Below, piece by piece: positions 27,801 to 36,900 of a stretch of DNA of 64,000 nt. The translations under genes were made by a program, and so were the position numbers. The DNA comes from Anodontia alba (taxonomy: Eukaryota; Mollusca; Bivalvia; Lucinida; Lucinidae). The DNA is taken from contig OZ024825.1 in assembly GCA_964016985.1 (NCBI GenBank), positions 40,361,557 through 40,425,556 of the forward strand. Reading direction: 5' to 3'. How positions within the stretch are numbered: position 1 is the first letter of the stretch; each line of letters begins with the position of its first letter. The notes beneath the pieces were generated by a model that did no database searches, had not been told where the DNA came from, and was given only the letters and a program-made list of their open reading frames with translations.

Positions 27801-30800
27801 CAGTGTTCAAGAAACAGAGCTTAACCCATTTTGGACGGAATGAACTCCCCCACACTATGTATTGGCAGATTCTAATTTTGACTTTAGGCATGTCAGTCTG
27901 TGTGACTTAGATATTCTGAGAGAACTATGATTGAACTACAAATGTATTTACAAACAGTGGAGACCCTGATCAGAGACTGCATTCTGTGGCATCTGATCTG
28001 GGTCTGCACTGTTTGCCAATTACGTTTTTAGGGGTCTCCAGTCTACAATGGGTTAAAACCCACAGACTAAACATTGTTCAGCCGGTCATGGTCAGCAACA
28101 GCTGATGGCAGTGGGCAGGGTGTGTCATGGCATATACCAATGCCCCCGCTGTTGAATGATGATCCCAATATTGCTCCCGCTTTTGAAAGCAGTCATGACG
28201 AAATGACTATTTATGGTCATTTTTCTATATAAGTTGTACATTTTTGTTTGGATACAACATGGTTGTTTTTGCTTTGGATTCCAGTTATAGTGTTATAAAA
28301 AAGTTGTGCTGTTATTTTTGTTAAGTTTTACAGTCCAGTCAACACTTTTAAGGTCACCTCAAGCCAGTCAGTTTACCTAGCCACACTTTTCCAAGGCAGG
28401 CTTAGTCCTCTAGGCAGTTAACCAGTACTTCTGCACATTCTTTTGCTAGAAAAAGACAACTGCCCTTCTTGAATCACCAGAAAAGGAAGAATGGCCATAG
28501 AAAATACTTCATGGTCAATCTCCATGAAAGAATGTTGCCAGGCCCTGCGGGGAATGAACCTGTGACCTCCTGATCACCAATTGGACCTGCATCCGACAGA
28601 GCCACCAAGGCCGACTGGTTGTGGCATAATATGAAAACAGTACACCCAAATGTTGTCATGAATTACTGTTTAGTATAAATCACTTAGGCTTTTTAGCATT
28701 TTCACAAATAAACACCATATTTAGAGTTTGTAGTAAAACATGCAACAGCTGTTTACTTTTTAAACAAGTCATTACATGTTGAAAGAAAAACAGCATGGAC
28801 TTTAGACTGGCATATAAATTTCAGTTTGTTCTCAATCCCCAATAACTTAGCAAGCATGTCAATTCTACATATTTGCGACTTGCGTCAAATTTGATGAGTT
28901 GTCATTTAAAAGAGTTGATAAATGGAAAGGTGGGTGATCACTTTAGCTCATTATTATTCAGACCTAAGCAATTCTAATGAGTACCCACAGCATATGTTTT
29001 TGAGGAGAAATTTAAAAAAAAAAAAAATGTGATGTGACGTGGTTGTTTATGTCAGCAAGACGTAGAGACAAGTCCAGGACAGAATGAGGGAACATTTACC
29101 AGATGTGAGACTTCAAGGAGACAAGCCAATAAAGATTCACTTTAGGGACACCTACAATGATGGAGATCTATGGTTCAGCATCCTGGAAAAACTGTACAAT
29201 GCCAGTTATACTGAACAGTTACTCAGAATGGACATATGGATTAAAAGACTTAAAACGGGGAGGCTGCATGGGTGCAATGTCAAAGAAGTTCTTTTGCCAT
29301 TCCAACTGCATTGCTAACTGTGGGCGGTGGTTCGGGTGAGGGCTGCGGTGGGGCTGTGCGGGTCTGCTCCCACCCCACCCACTCTTCGTAGTGGAGGATG
29401 CCTGGGTGGGGCTGCGTGTGCAGCTGTTTTGCCTGGATCTTTGCTATTGCAGTTGGTAGGCGTCGGTCTGGACTGCCCATACCTTTGCTTAATCGTTTAG
29501 TGGGCTTTGGGCGGGCCTCTGCTTCTGCACAGTCTCACTGAGAACTTTTTTTGTTGTGGTTGGCGGGGTTCGGGTTCGTCTGCCCGTTCGTGCGGACTCG
29601 TTGTGGCTTTTGCTGCTAGCTCACACATTTTTAGATTAAAGGTCTTTTTCATGGATCACAGCTGACGCTGATAACGTTTGGCACCATAGCGCTGCAGTTT
29701 GACATTATGTCCGGTTCAGTTTGTTGATTTCCATGAGAACAGTAATGGCGACTTAAGTATATTTCAATTTTCTGATGAAGGCCAAGGGTCGAAATATTAA
29801 CCCTTGTCCTGCTGAACCTGGATACACCCTGCCTTTGCAAACAGTGCAGATCCAGATCAGTTGGCTTCTGAAGAAGCCTACTGATCTGGATCTGCACTGT
29901 TTGCCATTAAGTATGTGAATTTATATCAACAATCTGAATCAAGTAATCTGATTGGTGAAAATTAGAAGTGGGCCTGGCTTCTTAATATTTTCAGCAGGAC
30001 AAGGGTTAAAACAGAGTGAATTAACTTGTATAAAAAAAAAAATGAAAAATACTGACAACTTTTGTTTGAATAAAAAGCCCAATCTAGACCTATGTTTATT
30101 ATAGAAAGCATCATCAGAGACAAAGATGATGGATGAGCAGAGCACAATGATCTGAAGTTGTGCATTTCACTTACAAACAAAAGTACATTTTCACTTGAAG
30201 CCTCCATAATTCTAGGAATATTGTGTGAATCAATGAAATAATTGTTGCCTTTCATCCAACAAACTTTTTCAGTTAAATGTCATTTGTGATTGATTTTTAA
30301 CCTGTACAGAAAAATCTTGCAGTTCAAAATGTAACATATTTCTGATAATTTCTAAATCATGATGGTATCACTACATGTAATCACTAAAATAAGGTTTACT
30401 TGAAACCTGTGAACCACACAACAGCTGATTCCTCTGTACAGAATACTGAACCATGTCCACATGAATAATGTTTTTTTCACATAAGACAAACATTTGTGGA
30501 ACCGTTACCATTAGATCTTTGCAGATGCCTGCTTTCACTGATTGCCAGCCTGTTCTGTGGAGGTCAATTATTTTACTGACTGACATTGACACCACCAGAT
30601 CCAATGAACTACTTGCACAGCTTGGCATTGAGGATCTGGACCTCATTCTGAATGAGAGAAGGCTCCGCTGGTTTGGACATGCGGAACACTAAAATGGTGC
30701 AGTCAAGACAGCTTTTGACATACAGGTTGATGGAAAGCATGGGCCTGGGAGGCCGAAGATAACATGGAAGCAGCTGACAGAGAGGAATTGCAGAGAGTGG

Positions 30801-30944
30801 AAGCTCTCAGCTATCGACCCTCATGATAGACATACCTGGAGATCTGGTGTGAGATCTGCCATGCGTGCAGCAAGCCAGCTCTAACCTGGAAGGGGGCCCA
30901 CTGATGTGGATGTTGCCCCAGTACCTGCACATTAATAAAAAATC

Positions 30945-30979
<35 letters not shown>

Positions 30980-33900
30980 GCACAATGTTCCCAGCGATAT
31001 GCCAAAAAAGTAGTGTACTTATCCTTAGTATATATTGGAGCAGACATGTCTGAGCAAACAGTGTAGACCCTGATCAGATGTCACAGAATGATCAGGGTCA
31101 ACACTGTTTGCCACTCATGGCACTTCTGAACAATCAGCTTGGATTTTTTAGGACAAATACGGTCCGAATAATAGGTGTAGATACAATATGTTTTCATGAC
31201 TGGACTCATTAATAACTTTCAAGCTGTAAACAAGTAAAAAATCAATACAGCATTATATGCTTATGGAATTCCCTTCACTGCAATTTGTCTTAGAATACCG
31301 TATTTATCCCAAAGCTCCAGATAAGACACTTCTTACTACTAAAAAGTATTGATATTTTTCTGATTTCTCCACAAATATGCAAGTTGTGGGTACTCATTAA
31401 AAGCGCCTTGCCAAGGCACTTCTAATGAGTACCCACATCATATGTTTTCATGTTTTCTGATTTCTCCACGAAAACATATGTTGTGGGTACTCATCAGAAG
31501 TGCCTCGCTGTGGTGCTTATAATAAGAACACTACATGTTTTTGTGGAGAAATCAGAGAATGTTTTATGTGGAAACCCATATCTAAAGTTAGTTACCCTAA
31601 ATATTGGGACACCTTAACTTCCAACCCCTACTTTTCTTATAATCTGAACAAGTCATTTGAATACTTGCTGCGTGACATGTTCAAAAGCTGATGGAATGAG
31701 TGGCAAACAGTGCAGACTCTGATCAGATGCTGCAGAATGCAGCATCTGATCTGGGTCTACACTGTTTGCTCGGGCCTGTCTGTCCCAATATTTAGGGTAA
31801 ATACGGTACCATACGGCAAGCCTGTTTACAGGCTACAGTCTTGTAAATTAAATTTCAACTGACAATGAGGCATCATTATTTCTTGTCTACCAGATACATA
31901 AATGGGAGAGCAATGTAATCTTATTTATTTCTTCTCCTTCAACTCAGCTTTTTTGTGGATGTTACCAGTAAAACATTGTAAACAAAAGAGATAGAGAAAA
32001 TATGAAAATTTACCCATTGAAAACTCAGGAGACCCTTAAACAGGTAACTGACATACAGTGCAGACCTTGATCAGATGCCACAGGAAGCGGTGTCTGATCA
32101 GGGTGTCCACTGTTTGCAAGTAGTTCAACCATTTTTCTTTAGAAATATCTATATCATATAGCCTGACAAACCTAAAATCAAACTAGAAATGTGTCCACAG
32201 TACATGGAAACTCCCGCCCCAATAACTAGCCCCGCCCAGGGGCATGACCCTGGGGCAACGGTACCACATATTAAAAGGTCTTGATGTAAGTAAGTGTCAT
32301 ACAAAGTTTCAACTTTCTAGCCCAGAAGGTATAAAAGTTATTAGCTGCAAGAGAAACGCAGATGTAAATTTGCACCTAAACTTGCAGGTAAACTTGAACC
32401 TGGTTACGAACGTGACATAAGCACACCAGCGGCGCCATATCTTACATTTTTTTCCTTCATCATGGTCCGAGTTCGAGATACGCAGTAGTAAAAACTGTGA
32501 AAAATATATTCACAGACTGAAAATGATGGACGAGATAGCCGAAGTGTCGACATAAAAGTAGTTCGACATACGCGAAGCTGAAATACAACAAGAATTCCGC
32601 GGAAGGCATCGTCGCACCTGCTGGGGCAAAAGTCACAGGTGCCACAATCAGAACGTGCTTATTAAATAAGTTTATTTCATTCTTAGCAGTGCTTAGTTGG
32701 AAAACTGGGTTGAAAAAAATGTAGACAAAGTGCCTAGTGGGGCACATATATTCCAGGCCAGTGCCATTCCCTCTTATGGCTATATCTTCAGCACTGACTT
32801 TTCGTATTATACAGCCCAATGATAACGGAATGGCGACGTAAAATGTAGTAAAAGTCACTGGAGCATGTTATATAGGTCAAGGTCACTGGGTCAAGGAACA
32901 TGCTAAGTCAGTACATCAAGGAGAAGACCTATGCAAGATATGGTGGTTGTAGGCCTTATAGTTGAGGAATTATTAAACGCAAACTGTGTCAAATATAGGT
33001 CACAGTACCTGCCAAGCCAGTGCGGTTTAGTGGTTGTAGGTCTTATATTTGAGGAGATACCAAACATCAACGTAAAATGTGGCAAAGTCACTGGAGTGCA
33101 AAATATAGATCAAGGTCACCAGGTCAAGGTACCTGCCGAGTCAGTACATCGAGAAGAAGCACTATACAATGTTTGGTGGTTGAAGGCCTTACAATTGAGG
33201 ACATATGGAATGGCGACGTAACAAGTGTAAAAGTCAATGGAGCACAAAATATAGGTCAAGGTCAGCGAGTCAAACTACCTGTGGAGTCCATACATTGAGA
33301 GGAAGCACTATGCAAGGTTTGGTGGTTGTAGGCCTTATAGTTGAGGAGATATTGAACGTCGACGTAAAATGTGTAAAATGCACTGGAGTGCAAAATATAG
33401 GTCAAGGTCACCGGGTCAAGATACGAGTCAGTACATCTAGGAGAGGCACTGTGCAAGGTTTGGTGGCTAGAGGTCTTGCACTTGAGGAGATCTGGAACAT
33501 TGACGTAAATTATGTCAAAGTCACTGCAGCCAAAATATAGGTCAAGGTCACCAGGTCAAGATATCTGCTGAGTCAGTACATTGAGAAGAAGCACTTTGCA
33601 AGGTTTGATGGTTGTAGGCCTAATAGTTGAGGAGATGAGGAGATATCGAACATCGACGCAAAATGTGATAAAGTCACTGGAGCGCAAAATACAGGTCAAG
33701 GTCACCAGGTCAAGGTACCTGCCGAGTCAGTACATCTAGGAGAAGCACTAGGCAAGGTTTGGTAGTTGTACGCCTTATAGTTGAGAAGACCTGGAACATC
33801 AATGTAACTTGTGTCAAAGTCACTGGAGTGCAAAATATAGGTCAAGGTCACTGGGTCAATGTACCTGCCAAGTCAGGAGGTCAGGGAGATGTGTCATGCA

Positions 33901-36900
33901 AGGTATGATGGTTGTTATAGAATTGTAGTTGATTAGAATACTAACTTTGACATACATGTTGAACTTTGAGATATATGTTGAGACTGACGGACAGACAAAC
34001 AGACGGACAAACGGAAAAGGGGATGCCTGTGTTGCAAAGTCAGGAGGTCAGGGAGATGTTTCATGCAAGGTTTGATGGTTGATTAGTCTTGTAGTTGATT
34101 AGAATACTAACTTTGACATAAATGTGGAACTTTGACATAAATGTTGACAGACGGACGGACAGACGAACGGAAAAGCGGACGCCTATGTCACAAAGTCAGT
34201 CAATCAGGGAGATGTTTCATGCAAGGTTTAATGGTTGTTTAGTCTTGTAATTGATAAGTATACTAACTTTGACATAAATGTCGAACTTCGACATAAATGT
34301 TAACAGACGGACAGACGAAGGGAAAAGCGGATGCCTAAGTCGCAAAGTCAGGAGGTCAGAGAGATGCTTCATGCAAGGTTTGATGGTTGTTTAGTCTTGT
34401 AATTGATTAGAATACTAACTTCGACATAAATGTCGAACTTCGGCATAACAGAACTGTTAACAGACGGACGGACGAATGGAAAAGCGGGCACCTATGTTGC
34501 AAAGTCAGGAGGTCAGGGGAGATGTTTCATGCAAGGTTTGTTTGTGTTGAGGTTTTATGGCCCAGTCAACCCAATGGGGTCATGTCGAGAGCGGTCAGTT
34601 TACCTAACCACACGTTTACTGGGCAGGCATAGTCCTCTAAGCGGTTAACCAGTATTGTGCACATTCTTTCGCCAGAAACTGACAACTGCCCTTCTTGAAT
34701 CAGCGGAAGGGAGAGAATGACCGCAGAAAATATTTCATGATCAATCTCCATGAAAGAATGTTGCTGACCTCTGCGGGGGTTGAACCCGCGACCTCCTGGT
34801 CTCCAGTCAGACGGCGCATCCAACTGAGCCACCGAGGCCAGCTTCATGCAAGGTTTGATGGTTGTTTAGTCTTGTAGTTGATTAGAATACTAACTTCGAC
34901 ATAAATGTCGAAAGACAGATGAACAGACAGACAAACGGAAAAGCGATGCCTATGTCGCAAAGTCAGGAGGTCAGGGAGATGTTTCATGCAAGGTTTGATG
35001 GTTGTTTAGTCTTTAGTTGATTAGAATACTAACTTTGACATAAATGTCAAACGTCAACATAAATGTTGACAGACAGATGGACGGACTGACGGAAAAGCGG
35101 ACGCCTTTATCGCACCCTGCTACAAGCAGGTGCGACAATAAATACATAGGGAAAATAATCGGGACTCAGAAATCAGTTCGACATATGAGAGTGATAGGAT
35201 CGAGATAAGAGGGGTCGAGATAACGAGAGTCAACTGTATTATCAAATTAAACAGCATGGGAGTTATGGCCTGCACAAGATTTTGGCTTCTGGGGAGGTTA
35301 GTACATAACGAAGAAAGTGAGAGTTGGCTCTCTTGCACAAACACCTACTTGTCCTCCTCTTCATCCCTTCCAAATATGAAAGCAATCCACTGAAGAATAA
35401 AGGTAACATATAACTTTGAAAAAGGTCAACCAAAAGGTAAACCTTAGACAATGCCTGTCCCAACATCGCTATTTTTAAAGGACAGATTTTTTAAAACCTG
35501 TTCAAAAAAGTTTCTGCAATTTGTACCTAGCATGCTAGGCATTAAATTTCTCATCATAGCCAATTTAAGGAAGGCAAATCTTGCTTGGCCAAGGTCATTT
35601 TGGATGGATATATCGGGTTCGGTGTCTTCACTACTGTGATAGGTATACTCAACTTTCATCAAGGATAAAGAGAAATAACAGGAAAGAAGGGAATCATTCT
35701 AGTACGAAAATTCATACATGGACACCATATTTACCCTAAATATTCGGAAATGTTAACTCCTTACCATACATTTAATTAGAAATTCCAACATTCTATTTTG
35801 TTTTATTATCTCAACCTCGCTTATCTCGAATAACCACTTATCTCGAAGTGAAAGTCTGTTCCCTGTTTAAACATTAAAAATCCTGAACAACAGGAAACAA
35901 AATATTGTGGAGAAATTGCTCCTCAGGCTATATTTTCAATATTTTCAATATATTTTTAATTTCCGGAGTGAAATTACATTGTCCTTCTTCGTTCATCTGT
36001 CATTACCGACAATGACCAATCCTAATCAACTGTGTGATGCATTATTATTTGTGTTCCTCACTTGCTGCTTCGTTGCTCGCCCATCACCACAGGGCTTTTG
36101 TATGACTTGCATATGTGTGCTTGCTGTGAATGTGTGTTGCTGATTAAGATGACATGCGCTGTGAATTGGATTATAGTGAGGGAGAGGCGCGCAGAGACAA
36201 CCTCACTCTCTCGTCCTGACCTAGCTGGATCCAGAGACAAGACAGTGTCAGGACATCTGGAGCTAAGCCCAGATGCAGTGGATGACCATGACTTCTGTTG
36301 TGCCTTGTCATGCTCTCTCTGCTCCACAACATGGCCGTTGAATCATAGTAAGGATTTCCTCCGCCCCAGCTGCCGAAGCAGACTTTAAGCAGTCAAGACA
36401 GCCTTTGACCTACAGGTTGATGGGAAGCGTGGGCCTGGGAGGCCCAAGATGACATGGAAGCAGCTGACAGAGGAACAGGAAAATCCAGGTTGATGGAAAG
36501 TGTGGGCCTGGGAAGCCCAAGATGACATGGAAGCAGCTGACAGAGAGGAACAGGCAAATCCAGATATGCAGGTTTTTGTTTGGAGTTGCCAACTCCTACA
36601 TGTAGATGGACTGCCGACCAGGGCTTGAGAGCTGAAATTACATATTAATTTGTGAAATGTGGTTGTTTGATTTTTTTCCCTCAAATCTGGAAATCTGTTA
36701 TGTCGAGGTATGAATATCTCAAAGTATGTCAGAGAGTCCCTTGGACTTCTAGATAACAAGAGTCAATTGTACGTCTAAAAACAGCTGATGGATATCAAAC
36801 AGTGTATAGTCTGATCAAATGTTACATTTCTACACTGTCTGTAAAGTTCTGAGCACCTAATTTTTGTACTCAGGATAAATACATTGAGGTGGATATTTAC

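Noticed and set aside
30811..31053. Frames coding poly-Asp or poly-Ile
   Set aside because: They are translations of the (GAT)n tail of an RTE-like element.
32460..32858. 132-codon minus-strand frame
   Set aside because: No recognisable domain, no splice context; overlaps the start of an array element.
33205..33540. 111-codon frame and neighbours at 32931-33298
   Set aside because: Runs through a tandem array with repeating peptide text; no independent support.
36062..36759. Overlapping frames on both strands in a GC-richer patch
   Set aside because: No shared domain or splice pattern; the right part is RTE-derived.
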